A DNA stretch of 64,000 nt, taken from the NCBI RefSeq assembly GCF_002858935.1, contig NZ_PJRT01000018.1, forward strand, positions 62,001 through 126,000, given 5' to 3'. The notes beneath the pieces are model-generated. The model saw nothing but the letters and a program-made list of their open reading frames with translations, did not search any database and had not been told where the DNA came from. Shown here piece by piece: positions 56,102-64,000 of this stretch. The position numbers were made by a program, and so were the translations under genes. Positions within the stretch are counted from its first letter, which is position 1. Every line of letters begins with the position of its first letter. The stretch is from Pantoea endophytica (GTDB lineage: Bacteria; Pseudomonadota; Gammaproteobacteria; Enterobacterales; Enterobacteriaceae).

Positions 56102-57367
56102 TTATTTAATCGCGAGTTGGTAGTGAATCACATCGTAGGGCGCCACCCACGGCGGCAGCGGTTCGCGTTCGATGATATCTTTTGCCAGTGCCCAGCCTTC
56201 TACTGCGCCGCCGGCTCCCGTTAACGACATCCCTTCATACAACATGGGAGGCAGATTGTTATCAAACGGCACTTTGTCATCAGCAAAATCGTTAATCACT
56301 TTGCCGCCTAAGGTACTGACTTTCACGCTGACTTCCACTTGCTGGTCAGGAATAAGCTTAGCTTTGACTGTTTTTACGGCAAACCAACGCACACCATTTT
56401 GCGTCACTAACGCTTTGCGCTGTTCTAAATGTTTGTTGAGCTGGTCATAGCCCTTCTCAATCAGCGATCCCATCTTTTTATTGATCGTCTCCTGCATCGC
56501 AGCATATCGCCGTGACATCTCTTCACTGTTCATTACCGAAGTGCCGGTTTGTAACTGCGTGCTGAATCCCGCGATCAACTGATCAATGCTGATGGTGAGA
56601 CCGGTATCTTTTACCATCTGTAGTTGAACGACCGCATTGCTGGCGATCGATTGCCCCAGCATATAGCCATCGCGCTCAGCATCGGTTTTGGGTTCTGCGG
56701 CTGCAACCACTGCTGCTGGCTGCTTTTTCGCAGCCTCCAGTTCAGCGGTGAGTTTCATTATGTTTTGCTGCTGCATCACTTTTACTTCATTCAGTGACGC
56801 GAGCTTTTTCTCACTCTCAGATTGTTGTTTTTGTAGTGCCTGCGACATTTTTTCACTTTCGGCCAGCTGAGTTTTTAGCGCATCCTGATCGCGCTTAGCA
56901 GCAGCCTGCGCTGCGGTAAGTTGCTTACGTAGCGCGGTTGCATCCGTCGTTTGCTGCTGTGCGGCTTTGAGCTCTTGAGTTAGCCGGATGATATTTAGTG
57001 TTTGCTGCTGTTTTTCTTCATCCAGCGCCGCCCGTTTGTTATCGCTGTTCGCCTGCTGTTCTTTCAGCGCTTTTTCATGCTGTTCATTCTTTAGTTGCAG
57101 TGCGGCTTTCTGTTTTTCCAGCTCGCTTATTTGCGCACGCAGCTGGTAAAGCGGCTCCGGCGTTTTCGATTTTACGGCAGGTTTCTCAGCTAATTTTGGC
57201 GCTACCGGTTTTAGCTGAGGTTTTGGCTTTTGCACTGGAACAGGAGGCAACGTGCGGGCTGCATCGCCAAACGCTTGCAATACATCATCTTCAGCGGCCG
57301 CGCAGGCCAGAGCAGGGAAGAACAATGCGATGATAATAAAGACAAACGGCAGATGACGCTGTGTCAT
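56102..57367 (-). CDS. Periplasmic coiled-coil protein with FKBP-N and degenerate FKBP domain
   Basis: 421 residues from the ATG at 57367 (AGGAG 6 nt before). Signal peptide ends near ALACAAA. A Pro/Lys-rich stretch (about 40-70) leads to a long coiled coil (about 75-215, Gln/Lys/Glu/Ala). DAERDGYMLGQSIASN and IDQLIAGFSTQLQ at about 230-280 match the FKBP N-terminal dimerisation domain of FkpA/Mip. The last 100 residues keep the FKBP frame (VSTLGGKVINDF, GAVEGWALAKDII, VIHYQLAIK) but lack the usual FDNS and aromatic active-site residues, so isomerase activity is doubtful. Chaperone or scaffold role inferred. Confidence 0.75.
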   Translation of the reverse strand: MTQRHLPFVFIIIALFFPALACAAAEDDVLQAFGDAARTLPPVPVQKPKPQLKPVAPKLAEKPAVKSKTPEPLYQLRAQISELEKQKAALQLKNEQHEKALKEQQANSDNKRAALDEEKQQQTLNIIRLTQELKAAQQQTTDATALRKQLTAAQAAAKRDQDALKTQLAESEKMSQALQKQQSESEKKLASLNEVKVMQQQNIMKLTAELEAAKKQPAAVVAAAEPKTDAERDGYMLGQSIASNAVVQLQMVKDTGLTISIDQLIAGFSTQLQTGTSVMNSEEMSRRYAAMQETINKKMGSLIEKGYDQLNKHLEQRKALVTQNGVRWFAVKTVKAKLIPDQQVEVSVKVSTLGGKVINDFADDKVPFDNNLPPMLYEGMSLTGAGGAVEGWALAKDIIEREPLPPWVAPYDVIHYQLAIK

Positions 57368-57443
57368 CACAATCTCCTGTAACAGCCTTAAGAACACAAA
57401 AGGCTTCATCTCTATTAATAAAATAGAGATGAAGCCCATCCTC

Positions 57444-57466
57444 AGCGCGAAATTTCGCGCTGCTAC
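57444..57466. repeat. GTAGCGGCGC dispersed repeat, copy 6 (variant)
   Basis: Read leftward: GTAGCAGCGCGAAATTTCGC then GCT. One substitution in the core (GTAGCAGCGC) and an intact inner palindrome GCGCGAAATTTCGCGC. It lies between the lipoprotein and pseudo-FKBP genes. Confidence 0.6.
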
Positions 57467-57494
57467 TTAGCGAATGCAGTTAAATAGTTATGGT

Positions 57495-57944
57495 TTAACC
57501 GGCCTGGCGAATAATTAACTGTGACAGACGTGTCTTAATACGGAAGCACAATTCACGAATCTGGAATTGATAACGCGGCATCACTAAGTCGTTAATATCC
57601 GCGCCAATCGAATCTTTAATTTGCAGATATTTATTGGTCTGGGCACCGATTTTCTGGAATTCGGCCTGATAGCTGTCAAATGACGCCTGGCTATACAGAC
57701 GCATCGCGTCGAGCTCTTTACGGCACTGCTGAATGTTGCTGGAACGGTCGTCACTGAGTGAAGCCGTCGCGGGTTGCGCCGGCGCTGAAGCCACAAATGG
57801 CGTACCTTGCTGCTCTGGCGCGGTTTGCGCGGCGGATTGTTCGTCCGCAGTCGGCGGCGTTACTAAACTATGAACGGGTTGTTGTTTCGCGCAGCCAGTC
57901 AGTACCAACAGGCTTGCCACCGCGACACCAGTCATTTTTTTCAT
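57495..57944 (-). CDS. Small lipoprotein, unknown function
   Basis: 149 residues from the ATG at 57944. Lipoprotein signal MKKMTGVAVASLLVLTGCAK with Cys18 as lipidation site; Ala at +2 predicts the outer membrane. A Pro/Ala/Gln-rich linker (about 25-75) precedes a helical domain with two Cys (IQQCRKELDAM; RELCFRIKTR) and a possible Tyr/Gln-rich helix. No family recognised. It is 127 bp upstream of the pseudo-FKBP gene on the same strand; both are inserted between prlC and rlmJ, adjacent in E. coli. Confidence 0.7.
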   Translation of the reverse strand: MKKMTGVAVASLLVLTGCAKQQPVHSLVTPPTADEQSAAQTAPEQQGTPFVASAPAQPATASLSDDRSSNIQQCRKELDAMRLYSQASFDSYQAEFQKIGAQTNKYLQIKDSIGADINDLVMPRYQFQIRELCFRIKTRLSQLIIRQAG

Positions 57945-58273
57945 TATTGTCACCAGGAGTTGTTTGAGATGCTTTAAGCAAAAAATTATACGGTCTTCAC
58001 CGGAAAGTTTCCTGCCAGAACCACCTGGCATTTCGCTCATGACCGCTTCGTTATCGGAAACTAACTTACTTAATCCGCGATGAAATTTCGAGTATCACGT
58101 CATTTCGTAGCAAATTACCGACAAGAAGTCTGATCGCAACCGGCTATAGCGGCGCATTGGCGCAAAACTTAAGCGGCAGCCAAAACGTCAGCAATTTTTA
58201 TGCAGCGCGGCTATAATCGCGCCACACACGATGTTTTCACTCCCTTTGATGCAACCGCGGACCCCCTTTTTTT
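57945..58273. other. Lipoprotein/rlmJ intergenic region
   Basis: A 329-bp gap between divergent genes. It must hold two promoters, but none stands out. TATAGCGGCGCATTGGCGCA at 58145-58164 recalls the dispersed GTAGCGGCGC repeat but lacks its palindrome. No gene seen. Confidence 0.4.
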
Positions 58274-59116
58274 ATGCTGAGTTATCGCCACAGTTTTCAT
58301 GCCGGCAACCATGCCGACGTGCTGAAACACACCGTTGAAAGCCTGATCCTCACCGCTCTGATGGAGAAGGAAAAACCTTTCCTCTATCTGGATACCCACG
58401 CCGGTGCCGGACGTTACCTGCTGAGCGGAGAGCACGCCGAGCGTACCGGTGAATATCTGGAAGGCATCGGCCGCATCTGGCAGCAGCCGGATGTACCTGA
58501 GTTGCTCAAGCCGTATCTTTCGGCGGTGCGTAATCTCAATCCGCACGGCACCTTAAAGTACTATCCTGGTTCGCCGTTGATTGCCCGCTTCCTGCTGCGT
58601 GAAGAGGACAAAATGGAGCTGACCGAGCTGCACTCCAGCGATTACCCGCTGCTGCGCACCGAGTTCAGCAAAGATTCCCGTGCGCGCGTGGCGCGTGGTG
58701 ATGGCTACCAACAGCTGAAAGCCAAGCTGCCGCCGCTGAGCCGTCGCGGCCTGATTCTGATCGATCCGCCATATGAGTTGAAAAGCGATTATCAGGATGT
58801 GGTGAAAGGCATTCAGGAAGGTCACAAGCGTTTCGCCACCGGCGTGTTTGCGCTGTGGTATCCGGTGGTGATGCGTCAGCAGATCAAACACATGGTTAAA
58901 GATCTGCAGGCCACCAATATCCGCAACATTCTGCAGATTGAACTGGCGGTGCGTCCAGACAGCGATCAGCGCGGCATGACGGCTTCCGGCATGATCGTGA
59001 TTAACCCGCCGTGGAAGCTGAAAGCACAGATGGAAGAGCTGCTGCCGTGGCTGCATCAGAAGCTGGTGCCCGCCGGAACCGGTCACTTCAGCGTCACGCA
59101 GATCGTGCCAGAGTAA
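58274..59116 (+). CDS. rlmJ: 23S rRNA m6A2030 methyltransferase RlmJ
   Basis: 280 residues, E. coli length. Start LSYRHSFHAGNHADVLKHTV is diagnostic; the catalytic motif is RGLILIDPPYELKSDYQ (DPPY, N6-adenine methyltransferase type) and FLYLDTHAGAGRYLL is the SAM region. It methylates A2030 of 23S rRNA. In E. coli gor follows directly; here two other genes come between. Confidence 0.95.
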   Translation: MLSYRHSFHAGNHADVLKHTVESLILTALMEKEKPFLYLDTHAGAGRYLLSGEHAERTGEYLEGIGRIWQQPDVPELLKPYLSAVRNLNPHGTLKYYPGSPLIARFLLREEDKMELTELHSSDYPLLRTEFSKDSRARVARGDGYQQLKAKLPPLSRRGLILIDPPYELKSDYQDVVKGIQEGHKRFATGVFALWYPVVMRQQIKHMVKDLQATNIRNILQIELAVRPDSDQRGMTASGMIVINPPWKLKAQMEELLPWLHQKLVPAGTGHFSVTQIVPE

Positions 59117-59156
59117 GTTCGCCTTACCGCGTCGCCAGCCTATTAGGACTATTATC

Positions 59157-59969
59157 ATGTGGATCATTCTGGCTGGCGCGCTTGCTATGCTGTCGCCCGC
59201 CAAACGTTTTTCGGTACTGCTGCTCACGCTCGCCACCATTCTTGGGCTGTTCCAGGATGTGCTGGATTGGCCAGCGATGCTGCTGCTCGGCGCCATTGCC
59301 GTCATCGCCTGGATTCGCGTGGAAAATAACGCGCGCTGGATTCAGTGGGTGAGTGAAGTCGCGCTGGTTGCCATTGCCATCGGCCTGTTTGTACACTTTT
59401 TCCCGGGCTTCAAAAATCCGCGCCAGGTGGAAGATGTGCAGGCCGGGCCGCTCAGCCTGCCCTTTAGTTTCTCGTACAACTTCGATAAAGCGCTGATTCC
59501 GTTTGTGCTGCTCATCTGCTTGCCGCAGCTGTTCCGCACCCAATCCGCGCCGCCGCGACTTAAAATTTTGTGGCTGGCGCTGCTGGCGGCGATTCCGCTG
59601 CTGCTGTATGTCGCGGTGCAGTTGGGTGGCCTGGCCGTTGAACCCCACTGGCCGGAATGGTTGGGCAGTTTTATGCTGGCGAACCTGTTCTTCGTGTCAC
59701 TGGCAGAAGAAGCGTTCTTTCGTGGCTATCTGCAACAGCGTCTGCGCCAGCACATTGGTGCCGTGGCGGCCCTGTTGCTGACGTCGCTGCTGTTTGGTCT
59801 GGCGCACTTCCCAGGCGGACCGCTGCTGATGATCTTCGCCACGCTCGCCGGATTGATTTACGGCCTGGCGTGGCAGTGGAGCGGACGCCTGTGGGTCGCC
59901 ACCGGCATCCATTTCCTTTTCAACATGACGCATCTGCTGTTCTTCACCTATCCGGCGCTACAGCACTAA
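59157..59969 (+). CDS. CPBP-family intramembrane metalloprotease
   Basis: 270 residues with about 8 membrane spans. The CPBP (CAAX-protease/bacteriocin-processing) motifs are present: [13 protein letters not shown] (motif 1, Glu-Glu and Arg), FGLAHFPGG (motif 2, His) and [10 protein letters not shown] (motif 3, His/Asn). Members cleave membrane-linked proteins or give immunity to bacteriocins; no substrate is known here. AGGA precedes the ATG. It starts 40 bp after rlmJ on the same strand and overlaps the end of convergent RNase Z by 4 bp. Confidence 0.87.
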   Translation: MWIILAGALAMLSPAKRFSVLLLTLATILGLFQDVLDWPAMLLLGAIAVIAWIRVENNARWIQWVSEVALVAIAIGLFVHFFPGFKNPRQVEDVQAGPLSLPFSFSYNFDKALIPFVLLICLPQLFRTQSAPPRLKILWLALLAAIPLLLYVAVQLGGLAVEPHWPEWLGSFMLANLFFVSLAEEAFFRGYLQQRLRQHIGAVAALLLTSLLFGLAHFPGGPLLMIFATLAGLIYGLAWQWSGRLWVATGIHFLFNMTHLLFFTYPALQH

Positions 59970-60877
59970 ACCTCGAACACCGCGAAATCATGTGCCAGTT
60001 CGGTCGCCGCAAACACCGACTGGCACTCTGCCAACAGTTTTTCCCGATCCTTAGACAAATAGCGCGAGCTGAAATGCGTGGCGATCATGCGCTTCGCTCC
60101 CGACTGTTTCGCTACTTCCGCAGCCTGAATGGTGGTTGAGTGGCCGCGTCCATTGGCTTTCTCCTGCAGCGCCGACTCCAGCGTGGTTTCATGCACCATC
60201 ACATCGGCATTCGCCGCCAGCTGGAGCGCCACGTCGGTGGGCGCGGTATCACCAAATATCGCCAGCACTTTGCCTTTGGTTGCCGGGCCAAGATAATCCG
60301 CGCCGTTGATCTCGCGACCATCTTCCAGCTGGATACGCTTACCCGCTTTCAAATCCTGATACCACGGCCCGCGCGGTACACCTTCGGCTTTCAGGCGCGG
60401 CGCATCAAGGAAGCCCGGTTTATCGTGCTGCTCGATGCGATAGCCATAACACTCAATCACATGATTCATCGGCCAGGCCGTCACGCGCACTTCGCCGTCA
60501 TCCAGCACTAAACCGGCTTCGATCTCGATAATCTCCAGCGGATAAGAGGTGTACGAGCCACTCAAACTGAGCGCCGTCTCAATAAACTGGCGAATACCTT
60601 TCGGCCCGTAAATGATCATCGGTTCGGGGATGCCGGCCATGGAGCGGCTGGTGAGCAAACCCGGCAGCCCAAAGATGTGGTCGCCGTGCAGATGGGTGAT
60701 AAAGATTTTCTCCAGCTTGCCCGGCTTCAGCGCGGAGCGCATGTATTGATGCTGCGTCGCCTCGCCGCAGTCAAATAGCCAGGTATCGCCGCGTTTCGAC
60801 AGCGTCAGCGCTATCGCGGTGACATTACGTTGCAGGCTGGGCGCACCGCCGCCGGTGCCGAGGAATGTCAGTTGCAT
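59966..60877 (-). CDS. rbn: Ribonuclease Z / RNase BN (ElaC)
   Basis: 303 residues, metallo-beta-lactamase fold. Zinc-site motif [15 protein letters not shown], further His in HETTLES and ATHFSSRY; start [18 protein letters not shown] is typical. It trims 3' ends of tRNA precursors and degrades some mRNAs and small RNAs. In E. coli elaC lies elsewhere in the chromosome, so its place next to gor is a lineage feature. Own promoter in the 126-bp gap shared with gor. Confidence 0.93.
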   Translation of the reverse strand: MQLTFLGTGGGAPSLQRNVTAIALTLSKRGDTWLFDCGEATQHQYMRSALKPGKLEKIFITHLHGDHIFGLPGLLTSRSMAGIPEPMIIYGPKGIRQFIETALSLSGSYTSYPLEIIEIEAGLVLDDGEVRVTAWPMNHVIECYGYRIEQHDKPGFLDAPRLKAEGVPRGPWYQDLKAGKRIQLEDGREINGADYLGPATKGKVLAIFGDTAPTDVALQLAANADVMVHETTLESALQEKANGRGHSTTIQAAEVAKQSGAKRMIATHFSSRYLSKDREKLLAECQSVFAATELAHDFAVFEV

Positions 60878-61003
60878 GCTATGCTTCCCTGTAATCGGAC
60901 ATAAAAATCAATGCTATTACAATCATAGGTGCAATCTTTGCGTCAATAATCGTCATAGCGTTAAACTCTATGCCAATTTTCTTCCAACAGACGGACATAA
61001 CGC

Positions 61004-62356
61004 ATGACCAGACATTTTGACTACCTCGCCATCGGCGGCGGCAGCGGCGGTATCGCCTCGATTAACCGTGCCGCGATGCACGGCCAGAAGTGCGCGCTGA
61101 TTGAAGCCAAAGAGCTGGGCGGCACCTGTGTCAACGTCGGCTGCGTACCGAAAAAGGTTATGTGGCATGCGGCACAAATCGCTGAAGCTATTCATCTTTA
61201 TGGGCCAGATTATGGCTTTGATACCACGGTAAACCGGTTTGACTGGTCAATTCTGGTGAAAAACCGCAGCGCCTACATCGACCGCATTCACAGCTCGTAC
61301 GACAACGTGCTGGGTAAAAACAAGGTTGAGGTGATCAAAGGTTTCGCGCGCTTTATCGATGCCAACACCGTGGAAGTGAACGGTGAAACACTCACTGCCG
61401 ATCATATTCTGATCGCCACCGGCGGGCGTCCAAGCCATCCAAACGTGCCGGGCGCGGAATACGGTATCGATTCTGACGGTTTCTTCGAACTCGATGCGCT
61501 GCCAAAACGCGTGGCGGTCGTGGGCGCGGGTTACATCGCGGTGGAGCTGGCGGGCGTGGTCAATGCGCTGGGTGCGGAAACGCATCTCTTCGTGCGTAAG
61601 CATGCGCCACTGCGCAGCTTCGATCCGCTGATCGTCGATACGCTGGTAGAAGTGATGCAGGCCGAAGGCCCAACGCTGCACACCGAATCGATTCCAAAAG
61701 CCGTGATTAAAAACGCCGACGGCAGCCTGACGCTGCAGCTGGAAAGCGGCCACGAGCAAACCGTGGATTGCCTGGTGTGGGCGATTGGCCGTGAGCCGGC
61801 GACCGACAACCTCAACCTGGCAGCAACTGGCGTGGCGCTGAACGACAAAGGTTACATCAACGTCGATAAGTTCCAGAACACCAGCGTGAAAGGCATCTAC
61901 GCGGTAGGTGACAACACCGGCGCGGTGGAACTGACGCCGGTGGCCGTGGCGGCAGGTCGTCGTCTTTCCGAGCGCCTGTTCAACAACAAACCGGACGAGC
62001 ATCTGGATTACAGCAACGTGCCGACCGTGGTGTTCAGCCATCCGCCGATTGGCACCGTGGGCCTGACCGAACCGCAGGCGCGCGAACAGTACGGCGACGA
62101 TCAGGTGAAAGTGTATAAATCTTCTTTCACCGCGATGTATACCGCCGTTACCCAGCATCGCCAGCCGTGCCGTATGAAGCTGGTGTGCGTTGGCCCGGAA
62201 GAGAAGATTGTCGGCATTCACGGTATCGGCAACGGTATGGATGAGATGCTGCAAGGCTTCGCGGTGGCGCTGAAAATGGGCGCAACCAAGCAAGACTTCG
62301 ATAACACCGTAGCGATTCACCCAACGGCGGCGGAAGAGTTTGTGACGATGCGTTAA
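61004..62356 (+). CDS. gor: Glutathione reductase Gor
   Basis: 450 residues, E. coli length. Start [18 protein letters not shown] (FAD GxGxxG), redox pair in [21 protein letters not shown] motif [15 protein letters not shown] and C-terminal [14 protein letters not shown] with the catalytic His. It uses NADPH to keep glutathione reduced. Followed by a strong terminator. Confidence 0.97.
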   Translation: MTRHFDYLAIGGGSGGIASINRAAMHGQKCALIEAKELGGTCVNVGCVPKKVMWHAAQIAEAIHLYGPDYGFDTTVNRFDWSILVKNRSAYIDRIHSSYDNVLGKNKVEVIKGFARFIDANTVEVNGETLTADHILIATGGRPSHPNVPGAEYGIDSDGFFELDALPKRVAVVGAGYIAVELAGVVNALGAETHLFVRKHAPLRSFDPLIVDTLVEVMQAEGPTLHTESIPKAVIKNADGSLTLQLESGHEQTVDCLVWAIGREPATDNLNLAATGVALNDKGYINVDKFQNTSVKGIYAVGDNTGAVELTPVAVAAGRRLSERLFNNKPDEHLDYSNVPTVVFSHPPIGTVGLTEPQAREQYGDDQVKVYKSSFTAMYTAVTQHRQPCRMKLVCVGPEEKIVGIHGIGNGMDEMLQGFAVALKMGATKQDFDNTVAIHPTAAEEFVTMR

Positions 62357-62374
62357 TATTTCCCGCCGGAATTG

Positions 62375-62408
62375 AAAAAACCAGCCGTTTAATATGGCTG
62401 GTTTTTTT
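62375..62408 (+). terminator. Rho-independent terminator of gor
   Basis: AAAACCAGCC pairs with GGCTGGTTTT (9-nt loop), with seven T residues; 18 bp after the stop. Confidence 0.9.
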
Positions 62409-62577
62409 ATGGCTGCAATTTATATACCTTTTTCTTCACTACTCAATAATCCACGCACAGGATAAGATTTATTTCTTTGCTGCAGGGTGAGCATTAATGC
62501 GCACCGCAAACTTCATGGCATTGCCAGCTTATTTATTTTTACGGGGAGAACGGTGTGAGAAAAGGTCGGAATCGGGC

Positions 62578-63510
62578 ATGAATATTATTGATATCATTAT
62601 GTCCGCAGGCAAAGCCTCGGTAGACGTGGCGCTCTACACATTGATTCCGATTATGGTGGTGATGTTATTCATCATGAAATATCTGGAGGTCAAAGGCGTA
62701 CTGGATTTTGTTGTACGTCATGCCACACCGTTATTAAAACCCTTCGGTATTACCGGGCTGGCATTTTTTGCCATGATTCAACTTAATTTCGTCAGCTTCG
62801 CGGCCCCGCTGGCGGCGCTGGCCATCATGGAAAAGCGCGGTACGTCCGATCGTCATATGGCGGCCACGCTGGCGATGCTGTTTGCGATGGGCCAGGCCAG
62901 CACCTTTTATCCCCTGATTCCGGCGGGATTACACTGGAGCACAGCGCTAATTATTTCGATCTGCGGCGGTGTATTAGCGGCGGCGGCAACCTATCACCTG
63001 TTTGGCCGCAAACTTTCCGATGCGGCGCTATTAAATGAAGATGAGGCCGTTACCAATAGCGAAAATAAAATGGGGCTGATTGGCATCATTAATAGCGCCG
63101 GATCCGATGCGATTCGTCTGGCGCTGGGTTCGCTGCCGATGCTGATTATTTCATTATCGGTGGTTGGCATGTTGAAAGAAGCGGGCGGGATTGAAATGCT
63201 GACGCGTCTGGTGTCGCCACTGCTGGATAAGCTGAATATTTCCGAAGTCTATATTCTTCCGGCGCTGACCAAATGTCTGGCGGGCGGCACAGCCTATTAC
63301 GGCGTGGTGGCGGGATTGGTGGAGAAAGGATTATACAGTGCGCACAACATCAACGCCTCGGCAGGATTACTGATTCAGACCTTTGACCTGCCCGGCATCG
63401 GGATTTACCTTGGCCTGTCGAGCCGATTCCCGCGCCTGTTCCGCTTTGCCGTGCCTGGCATTCTGCTCGGTATTGCGCTGCGTGCGACGGTGCACGCCAT
63501 TCTATTCTGA
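62578..63510 (+). CDS. Nucleoside-recognition (gate) domain membrane protein
   Basis: 310 residues from the ATG at 62578; a longer frame from 62497 lacks family features. About 8 hydrophobic spans in two gate-type halves (SVDVALYTLIPIMVVMLFIM with ITGLAFFAMIQLNFVSFAAP; GSDAIRLALGSLPMLIISLS with YILPALTKCLAGGTAYYG). It resembles YjiG/YjiH and spore-maturation SpmA/SpmB-type proteins fused in one chain. Their function is unknown; nucleoside or ion movement has been suggested. The ribosome site is poor. No operon partner. Confidence 0.78.
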   Translation: MNIIDIIMSAGKASVDVALYTLIPIMVVMLFIMKYLEVKGVLDFVVRHATPLLKPFGITGLAFFAMIQLNFVSFAAPLAALAIMEKRGTSDRHMAATLAMLFAMGQASTFYPLIPAGLHWSTALIISICGGVLAAAATYHLFGRKLSDAALLNEDEAVTNSENKMGLIGIINSAGSDAIRLALGSLPMLIISLSVVGMLKEAGGIEMLTRLVSPLLDKLNISEVYILPALTKCLAGGTAYYGVVAGLVEKGLYSAHNINASAGLLIQTFDLPGIGIYLGLSSRFPRLFRFAVPGILLGIALRATVHAILF

Positions 63511-63590
63511 AGATGGCTCAAAAGCGTTGATGATGGATAGCCGCCAAACCCTCTGCTTTGTGATTATATAGAACTAAAACACAGCAAAAA

Positions 63591-63613
63591 TCTATATACA
63601 TTGCAGATATAGA
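63591..63613. promoter_or_regulatory. Inverted repeat upstream of the toxin gene (possible operator)
   Basis: TCTATAT, 9-bp spacer, ATATAGA: perfect 7+7 inverted repeat. Further TATATAGA (63565-63572) and ATATCTATA (63619-63628) copies lie on either side. Fits an autoregulated toxin-antitoxin promoter. Confidence 0.5.
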
Positions 63614-63673
63614 AAAGAATATCTATAATATCTAAATCCAGTGAGGAGTGTTTGTAACAAGTGAGGTAAGGGA

Positions 63674-63949
63674 ATGCCAGAGCTACATTGGCGCAAAGCT
63701 GCTCTGAAGCAGATGCGAGCCATTGCAGACGCTAACGAAAGGAAGAAGCTGAATGAGCAAGTGAATGAGTTAAAAAAGTTTCCGCTTGTTCCGCCCAATC
63801 TGGATGTTAAGTCTTTGAAAAATGGTCAGGCTGACTATCGGCTTAGATGGGGAAATTATCGTGTTTTGTTCGACTACAACAAAGGCGAGGAACCGAAAAT
63901 CATCGCTATTCAGCAGGTAATGAGACGTACCAGCGGAACATATAAATAA
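63674..63949 (+). CDS. RelE/ParE-superfamily toxin-like protein
   Basis: 91 residues. The fold features are PELHWRKAALKQMRAIADAN at the start, LNEQVNELKKFP helix, LKNGQADYRLRWGNYRVLFDY strand pair and IIAIQQVMRRTSGTYK at the end, with basic residues suited to ribosome-dependent mRNA cleavage. GAGGTAAGGGA precedes the ATG. No antitoxin frame is found in the 163 bp before it, and none starts in the 51 bp left after it. AT-rich flanks suggest acquisition. Confidence 0.8.
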   Translation: MPELHWRKAALKQMRAIADANERKKLNEQVNELKKFPLVPPNLDVKSLKNGQADYRLRWGNYRVLFDYNKGEEPKIIAIQQVMRRTSGTYK

Positions 63950-64000
63950 TCAAGGTAGAGATTTGCTGCCTTAATTCACAGATTCTCAACTCGTTTTCAA

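Noticed and set aside
1..64000. CRISPR arrays, tRNA or rRNA genes, prophage and insertion-sequence genes
   Set aside because: No evenly spaced direct repeats, no recognisable tRNA/rRNA stretches, and no transposase or phage proteins were found on either strand.

Overview
The window reads as a chromosome segment of an Erwiniaceae-type enterobacterium, most likely Pantoea or a close relative. The coding is dense and moderately GC-rich, and most proteins align by eye with E. coli K-12 proteins over their full length (GlpD, ProP, PitA, MalP, Gor). The backbone follows the E. coli order bioH-gntX-nfuA-malQP-glpRGE/glpD and yhiN-pitA-uspBA-rsmJ-prlC-rlmJ-gor. Several E. coli neighbours are missing (gntT, malT, rtcAB, dtpB) and blocks of accessory genes fill other gaps. 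No rRNA, tRNA, CRISPR array, transposase or prophage genes were seen.

Layout. 1-1171: 3' part of a GH13 sugar phosphorylase. 1155-3272: bioH, gntX, nfuA. 3312-7800: malPQ (maltodextrin use). 7976-11697: glpR-glpG-glpE facing glpD, with GlpR and CRP operator candidates between them. 11828-23104: myo-inositol catabolism as four units (iolDGE, iolC-iolR, iolAB, iolI), each preceded by ATTTCAT/ATGAAAT boxes that are the likely IolR operators. 23347-28082: a YhhS/YfcJ-type MFS carrier, an ERIC element, and a three-gene binding-protein ABC importer with a leader peptide and a possible Pho box. 28282-29649: an AT-rich islet with an orphan Hcp gene and two membrane-protein genes. 29879-35494: yhhT, an orphan SsuA/TauA-like binding protein, a class II aldolase, and a c-di-GMP phosphodiesterase overlapping a D-2-hydroxyacid dehydrogenase.

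35462-43243: an unknown protein, a ToxR/ToxS-like (YqeI/YqeJ-like) pair, proP with a structured leader, hemB, a GAF-GGDEF cyclase, an exported hydrolase and a MarA/RamA-like regulator. 43354-47499: L-rhamnonate catabolism rhmR-rhmD-rhmT-rhmA. 47677-48840: a hendecad-repeat coiled-coil membrane protein and a small membrane-anchored protein. 48880-62356: yhiN, pitA, uspB/uspA, rsmJ, prlC, a pseudo-FKBP and lipoprotein pair, rlmJ, a CPBP protease, RNase Z and gor. 62578-63949: a nucleoside-recognition (gate) membrane protein and a solitary RelE/ParE-like toxin.

As a whole the segment is rich in carbon scavenging (maltodextrin, glycerol phosphate, inositol, rhamnonate and a disaccharide or glucoside by phosphorolysis). 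It also carries osmotic, phosphate and stress functions and at least two c-di-GMP enzymes. A dispersed GTAGCGGCGC palindrome occurs six times at gene ends. The best candidates for something undescribed are the orphan Hcp islet, the shared iol operator set, the proP leader hairpin, and the leader peptide plus Pho-like box in front of the ABC importer. All assignments come from reading the sequence and from remembered family features; no database search was run.
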